Source: Usnea hakonensis (taxonomy: Eukaryota > Ascomycota > Lecanoromycetes > Lecanorales > Parmeliaceae). Taken from it: a stretch of DNA of 64,000 nt. A program made the translations under genes and the position numbers. Shown one piece after another: positions 34,221 to 45,110 of this stretch (its first letter is position 1; each line of letters opens with the position of its first letter). The stretch lies in NCBI GenBank assembly GCA_013423325.1, contig BLJB01000119.1, positions 186,001-250,000 on the forward strand. The letters run 5' to 3'. The notes below the pieces were generated by a model. It was not told where the DNA came from and did no database searches. It saw only the letters and a list, made by a program, of their open reading frames with translations.

Positions 34221-35736
34221 GGTTGCTTATAGCTTGAAAGATGATAGATGGAAGGCAATCAGCTACACCCATGTACATGCAACGAAAAGAGGGTCGGTCT
34301 GCCCGTCTGACCAGCACGAAAACCCAGGTACACAATTGGATCTGCTGCGCCCACTCATCTCGGGGATGATACCCTATTTTGTTTCATGATCGTACGGAGC
34401 ATGACTCTTCGGGAAGAAGAGGGGTCGGAGAGCTTAGGCCTGTGCACCATCAATCTTCTTTCAGCCTCCTCTTAGCACACTCTGCTGACGCTACGCCATC
34501 TGCACCTGCTTCATAAACGGTTGCGCAGCCCTGGGCAGTGAGACCCTATGGTTGCCTCGTTTTAACAGTCATGCGGATCAAAGGGGGCGCAGGCTGCATC
34601 CGGAAAGAACCTCGCTAAAGTACGGAGAGTATGGCAGCCTGGTATCCAATCTGAAGTCTGATTATGATGACTAATTTTCTTGCCAATGCCAACGCCATCT
34701 TCTTTCCCACCTCCGCAATATTGACCTATAACAATACATCTCCAACCTCCTCTACGGAGTACATCTGTGCCATCAATTTCTCGGCGGATAGCCTCCTTGC
34801 CTTAAACGCATCCGTTGCCTCAAATACGTCGTGCATGGGCGAAGTGAAAAGGCATACATGCTGACTGCAGATAATTTAAGCACAAATCCAAGCCTTGCCC
34901 TGTCCTATTTTAAGCGTTTGGGTCAGTCCTCCTGTTACTGCATGAGGACTTCTGTTCTCTGAGTAATGTACATCAAGCAATGGAAGCCGAGCTCATAGGG
35001 TTACTCGAGGGAGGAACAGCGCAAATGCGACTTTTGATACCTACTTGTTCGCGAACGAATCTTAGCGGGTCAGCCTGTTCAACACTAGGATGAGACCTCC
35101 TATTCTGCCTCCCTGCGGCTCAAGACTCTCTCGATATATCGTTGAAACATGCTAAAATCCGTGTGTGTAACCCTAGATGTTGAAAGCACCCAATATTACT
35201 ACGTTGCATCTCGAGTCCATTGACTCTGCTGCGCTTTCCACAATCGAGCCTTCCTGCTCCAATTCATTCAATTGACTTCCAGTCTACCAATTGAATTCTA
35301 TTTCCCACATCTACAGGTTCTCGAGAAGGTGATCAATTGCCATTTTTATGCTTGTGCTTTTCTAGTTCAAATTTCAGCAGGCGGCTTATCCTGTAATACA
35401 AAGGCTTCCGGTGGCTATCTTGCACGAGGCTGAAAAGGTCGAGGTATGAAACTGAGACGTGCGACCCCTGATTCTGCAAACCATGAGGCTCTTAACGTGC
35501 GCCGCGAACATGCCTCCGAGCGATGAGCCAACGAGCTTAAAACAAATCCCGGACAATCTGCTTTTCTATTTATTTCAACAATTACTATCATACTTCTTGG
35601 ACTTCCCATGTAGTGATTATATATACATTTTCTCCCTCCTCCAATCCTCTCCTGTCACTCCTTTGCTGTTTTCTCCTTCAGAAGAACGGGGTCAACCCTC
35701 AGCGTTCGTAAACTAGTCCAGATAAGGACTTGCACA
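34221..35736. other. Intergenic region upstream of the patatin gene
   Basis: 1.5 kb with no supported gene. One TACGGAGTA word at about 34753 and partial copies (34619, 34393). The last 250 bp before the next start codon are pyrimidine-rich (TTTCTCCCTCCTCCAATCC near 35627). Confidence 0.5.
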
Positions 35737-38180
35737 ATGGCGGCCTCATCCGAGTCTGAAATCCAAAATGAGCCTTTCTATAGCCGGAATGAGTGCTCCC
35801 AGGGACTTGGATCTATAAGCAAAGCCGGTCATAGTCGGGCACCATCAGCCTCTGCGGAGCCTTACAAAGAGCGCCTTGGCTATTTGGGTTTTACAGTTCA
35901 AAACATCCCGCCCAAGCGAAGATCGACCTACCCACATCTACCCCTGGATCCATCTGACGAGCTCCCTCCCAAAGTCCTAGGCAGATCGATCACCACCAAT
36001 AATCAATTCGGCCAACAACAAAAGACTACAACACCGACGTTCAAGAGTGTATCCCTCTCGGAATCCAATTTGCCCAGCAAAAAACAAACTCGGCAATCAA
36101 CATTTGATACCAACTATTCCGCATCGTTCGCTGATACAGCTGTATGGGACCAGAAAACCATACTATCACTCGGTACGCATCTCTTCAGACCCTGATAAGT
36201 CGTGACAACTCAAACGTGCGATTTCTCAACTTGATCACCTCACCAGTGCCTGTTTCATTGAGGAGCCTGATATTTTAGTCGTCTTGCTTTACAGTGTGAC
36301 TTGAGACCTTTCCCGCCCCTACGCCCCTTTCGATCGTGTTGCAAAAGCTCCCCTTCCTGTCAACATGCTGACTCGTGTGTAGATGGGGGAGGCATTCGCG
36401 GTTATTCAGCGCTCTTGATCCTTCAAGAATTAATGAGAGTCATTGGAAGAATCGAGGAGGCACACAAGCCCGGACCTAGTGAAGCTGATGGTCCAGCTAA
36501 ATCAAGTTATCATCCACTTTCGCCTTACCTTCGCACCACTACTGATTCTAGACCGCCTCGTTGTCAGAATGAATCCGGTTATCCCAGGACAGAGTCTTCG
36601 CCATGGCTGCCATGCCACTATTTCGACTACGTTGCTGGCACAAGTACAGGAGGGTATTAGCGTGTCATCCTTGCGTCAAGACCAGGAATGGCTGATTTGT
36701 TCCTAGTTTGATTGGCATCATGCTTGGACGTTTACGAATGAACATCGACGATTGCATCAGGGAATATGAGAACCTAGGCGCCAAGGTCTTCGGACATAGT
36801 CGAACGTTCCATATTAGATCACCATTGTGGTGGCCCCGAGACAAATACAACCACAAAATTTTGGAAGACGTCGTGAAAGATGTGGTGACGAGGAGGGTAC
36901 CAAAAGTGCCGGAGTTTCCCGGCGGTGAAAATTTCGCTTTTGATGAGAATAGGTGCAGAACGTGTGGATGGACCCTTCGAGTATATCAAGCCAGGCGCTG
37001 ATCTTCTTCTTGCAGTGTCGTCGTGGCTTTTCAGCACAGGAACAAGCCAGGTGTGGACAAGCCCTACTTGTTTCGGACCTACAAGAACCTACACAAGAGC
37101 AAAGACCTGAATGAGGACAGTCTTGACAGAAATCCTAATGTGGCCCACGACATTCCCATATGGCAAGTGGCTCGTGCTACCTCTGCAGCCCCTACCTATT
37201 TTGAGCCTATGGTAATTGATAAGCTTGAATATATCGACGGTGGCTTTGGAGCAAACAATCCCTGTTTCGAGATATATAACGAAGTGCGAAGAATGAACAA
37301 CGACTCCAACAAGTGTATCAAGCTCGTACTAAGTATCGGCACTGGGAAGAACAATGAGGAAAGCCGTTTCAATGGTCACGGATTTTCACGCTACGTCAAT
37401 TACATCAACTTTGCCATGAAGTGGGCTTCCGATTCCGAACAGACGCATCTAACAATGTTAAAGGCCAGAAATAGTCTTCGATTCGGTTACTTCAGGTTCA
37501 ATGTTGAAGATGGTCTTGGGCAAATGAAACTCGACGAGTGGCGCGCTAGGGGTCCGGTGAGAATCAAGATTGGAAGTAAGATTGGCAAATTAAGATCTCC
37601 GAAAATCAACCCCAATGCTGGAAAGGAGATTGACCGTCACGCCGAAGACCGATCAGACATCTCACTTGCTATTGAAGAAAAGACGCATGTGCCTCTCTCT
37701 CGGTCTAACGGTGACTCGAGGGAGGAATTGACAAATCCTCGAGGGTACCAGAATGGTCACCTGAGAGGCACTCAGCCCTCAAAGCAAAGCCAATTCGCTA
37801 AAACAGAAACCCCTGATTTTTCATCCGCCATCCCGGAATGGTTTCGACCCAAGAACGCGACACTGGACACCATGCGTAGTTGTACCCGCGATTATCTCTC
37901 GCAGAACGAAGTGAAAACCTGGATTAAGGAGTGCGCCAGCCTTCTAGTGGAAGGCCGTCGGAGTCGAGCCAAGAACGACCCACAAAGGTGGGAGAAAGCA
38001 TGCTTTGGTGCTTGGTACCAGTGCAATATATCGGAGTGTCCTCGAGCAGAGAAAGAATATGACCGACATGAGCTCAAGAAACATTTATTCGACAAACACA
38101 AAGACCGCTTTCCAAGGAACCAAGAAGGCCAAGCCGAACTGGAAGAAGCGCTCGATACTTGCAAGATCATCATCCATTAA
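35737..38180 (+). CDS. Patatin-like phospholipase
   Basis: Four exons: 35737-36172, 36383-36653, 36707-36961, 37016-38180; introns 210, 53 and 54 bp; 708 residues. Patatin-like enzymes hydrolyse acyl esters of phospholipids or triglycerides with a Ser-Asp dyad. Seen: the oxyanion loop DGGGIRGYSALLILQEL created by joining exons 1 and 2, the nucleophile elbow YVAGTSTGG-LIGIMLGRL, and the catalytic aspartate in EYIDGGFGANNPC. Further blocks: AFDENRCRT-VVVAFQHRN, PYLFRTYKNLHKSK, IWQVARATSAAPTYFEPM and LVLSIGTGKNNEESRF. The first 145 residues are disordered; after the catalytic domain come a linker and a C-terminal helical/cysteine region (CFGAWYQC-x7-C, HELKKHLFDKH) like a C2H2-type finger. Intracellular; no signal peptide or membrane helix. 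Confidence 0.88.
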
Positions 38181-38509
38181 GCTTATCATCACCCTCCTCC
38201 GCCGACTTTTGAATCAAACATGTGGATGCTGGTCCAGATGTAGATGACTGTACGATAAGACGATACGATTTTCATGGGCCAAGGGAGGCCATTATTGTTG
38301 GACTGTATACGATTCGGCCAAGATTTTGGGCCACCAGCTCTGTCTCAAAAGCCTGCCTACTGTGTTTTTCCAGCGTCGTTATCATTGCCTAGCCAGATAC
38401 CCCATAATTTCATCACCTCTCAACACCGCACAGCATGAAAGCTTGGCCGGAGGAACCCTGTTGGACTCTTTTGGTATGGCTTGGACTAGCCTATCTTGAC
38501 CTAGCGGCT
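38181..38509. other. 3' flank of the patatin gene
   Basis: 329 bp before the transposon relic; nothing coding seen. Confidence 0.5.
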
Positions 38510-38537
38510 GTATCCCATGGATTGGTATGGTTCAATA
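38510..38537 (+). repeat. Left terminal inverted repeat of the relic element
   Basis: Starts GTATCCCATGGATTGGTA followed by TGGTTCAATA. The outer 18 bp are identical, in inverted sense, to 39111-39128. Confidence 0.7.
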
Positions 38538-38645
38538 TTCAGGGGTTCAGCCCTACTCTCCAAAAATCGCGAACTTTAAAAACCACTCGTTTCCCAACAC
38601 CAATCTACCAAATCAAGCCCAAATCAAGCCCAATTAGGAATAGCA

Positions 38646-39047
38646 ATGCCTCGTAACAAAGTGTCAAATGATATAGATCATGTCAGGAAGGATCCATAGC
38701 CAGAAAAGGCCCCGAAAGGATCGCCTCCAAAGCCAAAGCTACTACCCAAATACAAACCCATACAAATCAAAAAACCATTTACTCATGGCTATGGACTCTT
38801 ACCTGACACTATTCCTGTTGATCCTTGTGCGATTTTTAGCCTCTTCTTTACCAATGCGACTCTGTAGTTACTTGTAGATCACATAAATAAGTATACCTTC
38901 TTGTACCCTGGGCCAAAAACGCCCTATTCTCGTGCTTGGTTTCCTACAACTGTTAGCGAGTTTCGGGCCTTTCTAGGAGTGTCTATTTGGATGCAAACTG
39001 TGTAGGATCTATATATGGAAAGAGCATATAATAGCCATTTCATATAA
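38646..39047 (+). pseudogene. PiggyBac-type transposase, N-terminal fragment
   Basis: One uninterrupted frame phase from ATG 38646 to TAA 39045 with three internal TAG codons (38700-38702, 38865-38867, 39003-39005; positions read by hand). The conceptual reading includes PPKPKLLPKYKPIQIKKPFT, HGYGLLPDTIPVDPCAIFSL, FFTNATL, LLVDHINKYTFLYPGPKTPY and SRAWFPTTVSEFRAFLGVSI. This is the pre-catalytic region I recognise from fungal PiggyBac-derived (DDE_Tnp_1_7) transposases. All three stops are explained by CAG to TAG, a CpA to TpA change, the preferred context of repeat-induced point mutation. No frameshift is needed across 400 bp. The catalytic domain is absent. Confidence 0.7.
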
Positions 39048-39096
39048 ATAGATTTGGTAGATTTGGTGATTTTTTTGGTGGGGGAATGCCAAGCTT

Positions 39097-39128
39097 TATT
39101 GAACCACTTTTACCAATCCATGGGATAC
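39097..39128 (-). repeat. Right terminal inverted repeat of the relic element
   Basis: Reverse complement reads GTATCCCATGGATTGGTA, then AAAG, then TGGTTCAATA; pairs with 38510-38537. Confidence 0.7.
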
Positions 39129-40711
39129 CCGTATGCAATCTTCAAGCTTGGCTTCAGACACGCGGCCGGGATTTGATTGACAGCCTTATCGGAAGATATT
39201 ACCTTAGTATTTCAGATATTTATACTTTACTGAAGTAAAATAGTACATGCTTCAGGGAAAGAACCATGGTCGTAAGGTACAAATCCGTCGTTACTTGACG
39301 GAAACTTCCTTGTGATCCCTTCGACATGTCAATGTCTCTCTTATTGATAATATTCGAACAGTAACAGTCAGGACACTGCGTTCATATGCACATCATTCTC
39401 GGGGCCTGCAATAATCACAGTACGTATTGTACTCCATACATTTGTTTACATATAATAGTGCAGGTGGGTGGGGTGGGGGAAACGCATGGATGCCAAGCTT
39501 TAAGACAGTATTTGCACCCGCTAGAAATCCACAAAAGGGTGCAATGAATGGATAGACGAGGGCTTGTCACTACATTGAAAACTTTTTTACTTGCAAGGTC
39601 ATAGTGGAAGTAGATGCTTTTCCTATTCGCCTGCCTGATCCTCTTTACCCTTGAACTTTACTGGAACCTCTGAGATTTTACTAAAGGGCTTTGGACTCTA
39701 GATATCTCAACCGAGTACGTAAATTGTACTGGGAACCGCAATTGAACGTCGGTTCTGGCCTCTTTGCATCAATGGGACCCATGGTCAGTCTGCCTGTCCT
39801 AGACCCGCCCAATTTCCGACGGATGTCTTGTACTTAGGGATTACTGCTCGTTCAAGGGTTTCTGACCTTCGTCGCAATCCTATGTTCCAGAGGCATGCGC
39901 ACTTGCCCATCTCAGTTGCCGAGCCGGTCACCTTGGGGAGCAACACGCTTACCGCTGAAGCTTTGCTTGGCTCTTTCTTCCCCGCGTTGTAGAGTGAAGA
40001 AGCTAGGACTGCTCCTTTTGCGGGTCCAGGTCCAGCTCGACGCCCAGCTGTATAGTGTCTGGCTGACGAAGGGTCGCATTGGTTCGGATTTGATCCTTTT
40101 GACGAAAGTGAAAGGACAATTACAAATAGAGTGATGTCAAAGGAAAAGATGACTGACAACCTTCGGTTATATCTATCATCCAGCTGTCATGAATAGTCAG
40201 GTGCTGACGTAGCCGAGACTTGCAAGCGAACAGAGGCGCCATGTCTGCAGCGTCCCTGTTTTCATCCATTGGTGGAGTGTAGAGATGGTATTTGAATTTG
40301 GGCAGATATTGAAGAGTTCGATTCGTTCGTTTAGATCTTACTTAGATCTCTTCCCTGCCGGCTTTGCGATCCGACTAGGGTGTGGTTCATGGATGCCACG
40401 AGGCCATTGGTCCCTCGGAAATATTCTTTCATGAAGGGTCATGATATGGAATAAAAGATTGGTAACCGCACATCTTAGCTTTACTAACATGTTTGGGCGT
40501 CTCAAAGTCATGGTCTTAGACTGAGGCGGTACAAATGGCCGACGGGAAGTATTTGGAATAATTTTAGAGCATTCGTGTTCTCGCTTTGCCCAATGACCAA
40601 CGTCGCTTTTCCGCTTCCCTCACTCCAATCCTTTCACCGCAACTCTTCAACTCTTCAATCTTCAATCTTCATATATTTGTCCCGCTCGGTCCTCTTTTTC
40701 TGTCATTCATA
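39129..40711. other. Spacer after the relic element
   Basis: 1.58 kb without a supported gene. The phrase GGTGGGGGAA then ATGCCAAGCTTTA just inside the right end of the relic element recurs in diverged form at about 39466-39501, so another element fragment may be present. The AT-rich part 39180-39450 could also be decayed repeat. The last 130 bp are a CTTCAATC-rich leader of the next gene. Confidence 0.45.
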
Positions 40712-41244
40712 ATGCCTGGAATATTGACGATGGCGCCGAATGAGAAGCAAGGTGACCCGCGAATCGAGTCGAAACTTCTGCCGATGAAGCTTACAATAAC
40801 ACAGCTGGCAGTAAAGGAGATTCCAGCAAAGTCTTCTATGGTAAATACCAGCTGTCCATCCTTTGGCTAAATCCTGAGCTGACTCAGATCGACAAGTATA
40901 TAGAGAGCCCGGCCTTTCCGACGCGGAATATGAGAAGATCAAACGAAACATGCTGTAAGGCTTTGTTTTTTCTTTATTTCGTCCCCCTAGGGATCTAATA
41001 GCAAGCAAGTGAATACCGCAACACTATGGATCGCATACTGGAAGCACGTTACACGCCGTCAAACCGTATCGCGACATTGCACAAAGAGAAAACAGACCTT
41101 CCGAGAAAGAGTAAGGAGGTACAAGATTCGAGAACTGTCAAGGCACCAGAAGCAAAGCGTGCAAGGCCACTGGGGAAGGACAGAGGGGACCGCGATGCTA
41201 AGGCAGAGCGTGGCCGCGAGCGTTCATCGATAGGGCACTCGTGA
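40712..41244 (+). CDS. Small charged protein of unknown function, four exons
   Basis: Four exons: 40712-40751, 40805-40840, 40888-40954, 41010-41244; introns 53, 47 and 55 bp; 125 residues. The second exon is only 36 nt. Joins produce a continuous helical chain: GDSSKVFY-DRQVYREPGL, SDAEYEKIKRNML-EYRNTM, DRILEARYTPSNRIATLHKE. The last 55 residues are basic and charged (KRARPLGKDRGDRDAKAERG). No signal peptide or membrane helix. I do not recognise the family. Two ATGs (40712, 40730) are in frame; the first is used here. The gene call rests on three introns of normal size that all restore one frame and on amphipathic helix periodicity. It could act as a small subunit of a nuclear or cytoskeletal complex, but this is a guess. 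Confidence 0.6.
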
Positions 41245-42090
41245 AGGACACTGAGCATATTTTTGAGCTGCTGCATAGATGGAAACTTGTAGATATAACG
41301 AATTGATGAATGACGAGTTTATGTTTTCATAAGAAGACAAGAATCACGTAGTAAAGCAAGAATTTAGGAAAAGGGGCCAGGAGACACAACTCTTTTCAGC
41401 GATTTGATCTGCCGGCAGGACCTACCCGAGGCTTCGGGGGGCCGGCGGGGTTTGGCCGGAGGCTACCTCCGTAGAGTAAACATTTTGCTAATCGACCTCA
41501 CCAAAATATGCGGCCAGCACAGAGCGAGTCAAGAAAGCCCATAGAAGGCCGAAGGATTCCTCGAAAAGATGGAAAAGGATGAAAAAGGATGAGGGGGGCC
41601 CAGCCAATAAATGCGACGTCTATTTTTGGACATCATGTCGACCCTAGCAGTCCCAAGGCTTTATGCATCTCATCGGCGATGCCTGCAACCTCAGAGCCAT
41701 GGCCATGGTACCCTAGGCTGACTGTGACGGCACAAGTTGAAAAGGCTGTCAATCTTTATTTTCTAGTGCTAGCTACCGGAGACCACAGAGACTGAGCCGT
41801 CTCTCAATGCCTGTGGCCTCGGCCAATACAAGGGAGTCCAATATCGATCCTTCACTTGCCATGTTTACCATCGCAAAATCGGAGAAGATGCTACAATGGC
41901 TCCTTATCTTTCCTATATCTACATGAAGAGGCAGAGTCCTTGGAATATTGTGATGTTCTTCCGATCCAGCCACGCCTCCATTACCGTTCCTCACGCTCTT
42001 CTCTTCCGTACTACTCTTCTGCCAGCACTTAGTCTTTTCCGCCCAAACTGACTCTATAGGAGTCCTACCTTTCTACTCTACCTTCGCGTG
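41245..42090. other. Intergenic region
   Basis: About 0.85 kb; no gene seen. A GC-rich stretch at 41410-41475 (GGCTTCGGGGGGCCGGCGGG) can fold back on itself but matches no RNA family that I know. Confidence 0.45.
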
Positions 42091-42508
42091 CTAAAATCCT
42101 CTCCTTATTAGCAGCTTCATCGCCAATCCCGAGGTGTTCGCAACCCCTCTAGCATCGACGAGTCTCTGAACCGTGCCAATGAAAGCTACATCGTCAACGC
42201 CAGCCCTTCGTGCTTCGATGGCCACATATCTACGCTCTACAAATACTAAGATGAAGCATGCTCCTAAGTGCTGGCTGAAAGACGAGGAGTGTGGTTGAAG
42301 AGTTATACAAGCTGTGTAACCAGTATGCAACTGGAGCCGTGGCGTTCATACGCAATGGATTCAGGCACCTATATGGGAAAGAGTGGGAACATATTGTGGT
42401 GATGGTGGCGAGGCCGATGGAAGCAATGGAGACGGGAATGATGAGGCCAGGTGCTACAGTGGCTCCACGTTCGGCGTCGGTAGATGTGGGGATGGCGTGT
42501 TCGGCCAT
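42091..42508 (-). CDS. Possible small two-helix membrane protein (tentative)
   Basis: A tentative two-exon model, 42508-42352 and 42311-42091, gives 125 residues over a very short 40-bp intron. Helix 1: VAPGLIIPVSIASIGLATIT; helix 2: LGACFILVFVERRYVAIEAR, followed by AGVDDVAFIGTVQRLVDARG. The two halves look protein-like but the intron is shorter than any other here and no branch site is obvious. It may instead be a decayed gene. Family not recognised. Confidence 0.28.
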
Positions 42509-43712
42509 GGTTCCACGGGTAAAAGCTGCGACCCGCCGCCTGGGGAATTTGGCGGAAAACAGCAGTGATGCAAAAATCACACGATGCCCAGGTCTTTGAG
42601 ACCATTCCCGACCTAATGCTTCAGTACTCCGACAATCTCTACTGGTCCTTTAAGACTTCTAGCTCTCCAGAACAGTTTTGCCTAGACTCGAGCCCATCGG
42701 AGGTCCACGTCAGCGGTCTATGGGCTATACTAACGGACAAACATGAAACATCTTCCATTGGCTTTGGCGATCCAGAAACATGGAACTCTGTTATCTATAA
42801 GGCTTTTCTTCTTGATATGACATGGCTACCACATACTGGGAAAAATAGACCGTGACCTAGCTGATGACCCAAAGCAACTTGAAAAGCAGATCCGGCTCAA
42901 GGTGCCTTTACTACATCCTGAAAAAGAAAGCACACAAGTGACATGAAGATGGGATGTAGTTGGAGAACCTCCTCGAGTGGCCAGTAGCGGCACCTTTGGA
43001 ATTGGAAGAGAACAAAGAAGCAATTGGGGTTTCAAAGGCAAAGGGGCCATCTTGAGCTTTCAATCCCTTACTTCTTAGTATCAGGAATTGAGATATTTAT
43101 GACGATGGACGTGGGAGTACACGGCATGAGTCCCATATACCACATTTCGACCACTCCGTTATTCACGAACAATATGGCCAGAATCACCACTCCTTCTCGG
43201 CGCTACCGCCAGATCGCACTCAGTCGTGCCTAGTTTGCAAAATGAAAAGGCTGTCTTCGAATGTAATAGCTGCTTACCGCTCCCTCCATTCCGCTTCCGA
43301 TTGACAGGCACATGCACCATCACGAGATAGCAAATTTCCATTCCGAAGTGATGCAGGTAATGTCACCACGCTGTAATGTCGCGGGTCCACAGCTCTTATA
43401 GTACTTAGTACTTTTCCCCACCTCTTGGCGTTTCGGCTCGTCAGCCGTTAGCCCGTCGGCATTGAAACCAACTGAATGCAAGGTAAGCACTAAATTTGGG
43501 GGAGCACCTCCACCCCATATCTCGCACAGTGGTCATAGCATAATCTGCGAATGCTCTACTTGTTGTTATCCGGCAACGGCTTCCTGCGATAAAGAAGAGC
43601 CTCAATTGCATGTACCGTCGAAGAGAGAGAGAGAGAGAGAGAGAGAGTACTTCTCTTGAGACGCAGTTTGAAATAGTAGCAAGCTATTACTTCTATTTTA
43701 GACTTCATCAAC
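42509..43712. other. Upstream region of the acyl-CoA dehydrogenase gene
   Basis: 1.2 kb. A 96-codon open frame at 42565-42855 on the plus strand has some protein-like character (DLMLQYSDNLYWSFKTSS) but no partner exons; I leave it unannotated. The region ends with an AG microsatellite in the leader. Confidence 0.4.
43622..43647 (+). repeat. (AG)13 microsatellite
   Basis: Thirteen uninterrupted AG units about 65 bp before the start codon of the acyl-CoA dehydrogenase gene, probably in its 5' UTR. Confidence 0.95.
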
Positions 43713-45110
43713 ATGCCTGTTGACTTTCATCTTTCCTCATCCGAAAAAGGAATCCAACAAGCTGCCGCTGGCTTCGCGTCTGGTCCTCTCAGAGATGCCA
43801 AAAAGACATATTTGCAATACCATAACCATCATGAGAGATTCCAGTCTACACGGCCCATTTACCGCCAAGCAGTAGCAGGTGGCTTGATCAAGGGTCAAAT
43901 CCCCCCTCATCTGGGAGGAGCCGGAGGTAGCTTGATCGAGGCGGCTCTCTTGGTAGAGGAAATGTACAGAGTAGAGCCAGCCACGTCGTTGACAATCTTC
44001 TCAACGGGTTTAGGGCTGACGCCCATGAATTTGACCGGAAAGCCGGAGCATAAGGAATTTTTAGCGCCGTTTCTGAGCGGAGAGGGTGAGCCATTGGCGA
44101 GTATGGTATTCTCTGAGCCGGGAGGAGTTGCAAATTGGTTGGAGAAGGGCGCTCCGGGTTTGAACACGACTGCTACGCTCGAAGGAGACGAGTGGGTGCT
44201 TAATGGAGAGAAGGTAAAGACATTCCCTTATCTATTCTTTCCCTCGATTGACTCTGTACAGATCTGGGCTACCAATAGTGCTGGCTGGGACTTTGAAGGT
44301 GCTGACCTTCAATGTGTCGTCTGCCGGACCATCAAGCCCCAGTCCGAAGAGCCCGCTGACGCCATTATGATCCTTCTTGTCACAATTGCTGACATTAAGC
44401 GCAACGTCCCTGACGCGTTCAAGGTCCTACGTCACGTTTCTACCGCTGGTCACACCGCCTGCTCGGGGCCTCACATCAAATATACAGACCTCAGAGTGCC
44501 CACCAAAAATGTCCTATGCCCGCCCGGCACCGGTGCACCCATTGTCTCGGGTGCGTTCGATTGTACCGCCGTCTTGGTTGGCGCCATGAGCGTTGGAATC
44601 ATGCGAGCTGCCTTCGATGCCGCATTGGCCTTTGCAAAAGGAGACAATCGCCGAGGAGCGGCGGACTTACTGACGAGGCAAGCGGTGGCGGACTTGTTAA
44701 GCGGTATCAAGATGCAGACAGAGGCGTGCAGAGCATTGACTTGGAAGGCGGCCAATTGTCTTGAGAATGGACCGGGCGATTATAATGCCAGACGTGAATT
44801 GGCGCTGGCCGCGAAAGTGTACTGCTCAGATGCGTGCACGAAAGCTGTCACGGAGGCTATTAACGTGGTTGGAATGTATGTCTCCTATAATTCCATGCTT
44901 CCTTGAACCTGACTCCTTCGTAACTTACTGACATGATGCTCCAGAACTGCATATGATGCCGATCAGCCCTTTGCAGATCTTTTGAACACGGCCATGGTGC
45001 TGCCAATCTTTGACGGAGGAAATGTTGGGATCAGGCGCCGACACATGCAAGAGTTGATGTTGTCTGAGGATTACGATGCTTGGGCTTCGACTTATGGTCC
45101 TTCGAGATGA
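43713..45110 (+). CDS. Acyl-CoA dehydrogenase family flavoprotein
   Basis: Three exons: 43713-44213, 44262-44875, 44945-45110; introns 48 and 69 bp; 426 residues. Family members oxidise acyl-CoA or related substrates such as nitroalkanes with FAD. Blocks: GLIKGQIPPHLGGAGGSLIE, EEMYRVEPATSLTIFSTGLG, MVFSEPGGVANW (FAD/substrate loop), EWVLNGEK-IWATNSAGWDF, VLRHVSTAGHTACSGPHIKY, PTKNVLCPPGTGAPIVSGAF, LTRQAVADLLSGIKMQTEAC and the C-terminal DQPFADLLNTAMVLPIFDGG with NVGIRRRHMQEL. The first intron is a multiple of three with no stop, so its retention would insert 16 residues (see findings). No peroxisomal tripeptide (ends PSR). Substrate not determinable; a nitroalkane-oxidase-like role is possible. 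Confidence 0.85.

Larger units (their letters stand above)
38510..39128 (+). mobile_element. Degenerate PiggyBac-like element (deleted, RIP-like mutations)
   Basis: A 619-bp segment bounded by inverted repeats (38510-38537 and 39097-39128) and holding the N-terminal part of a transposase frame (separate entry). The outer 18 bp of the repeats match exactly and the next 10 bp match after a 4-bp gap. The element is far too short for a full PiggyBac transposase, so most of the gene, including the DDD catalytic core, is deleted. No clear TTAA target duplication is visible at the present ends. Confidence 0.65.

Noticed and set aside
34664..34864. 66-codon plus-strand open frame
   Set aside because: Low-complexity Asn/Ser/Thr composition, no exon partner; contains an intergenic TACGGAGTA word.
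39150..39185. B-box-like word on the minus strand near GGGATTTGATTGAC
   Set aside because: No A-box or stem pairing around it, so not a tRNA.
41410..41475. GC-rich fold-back as a possible structured RNA
   Set aside because: Only short G/C runs pair; no conserved RNA family recognised.
42565..42855. 96-codon plus-strand open frame
   Set aside because: Some protein-like composition but no partner exon, no family and overlap with the leader of the next gene.
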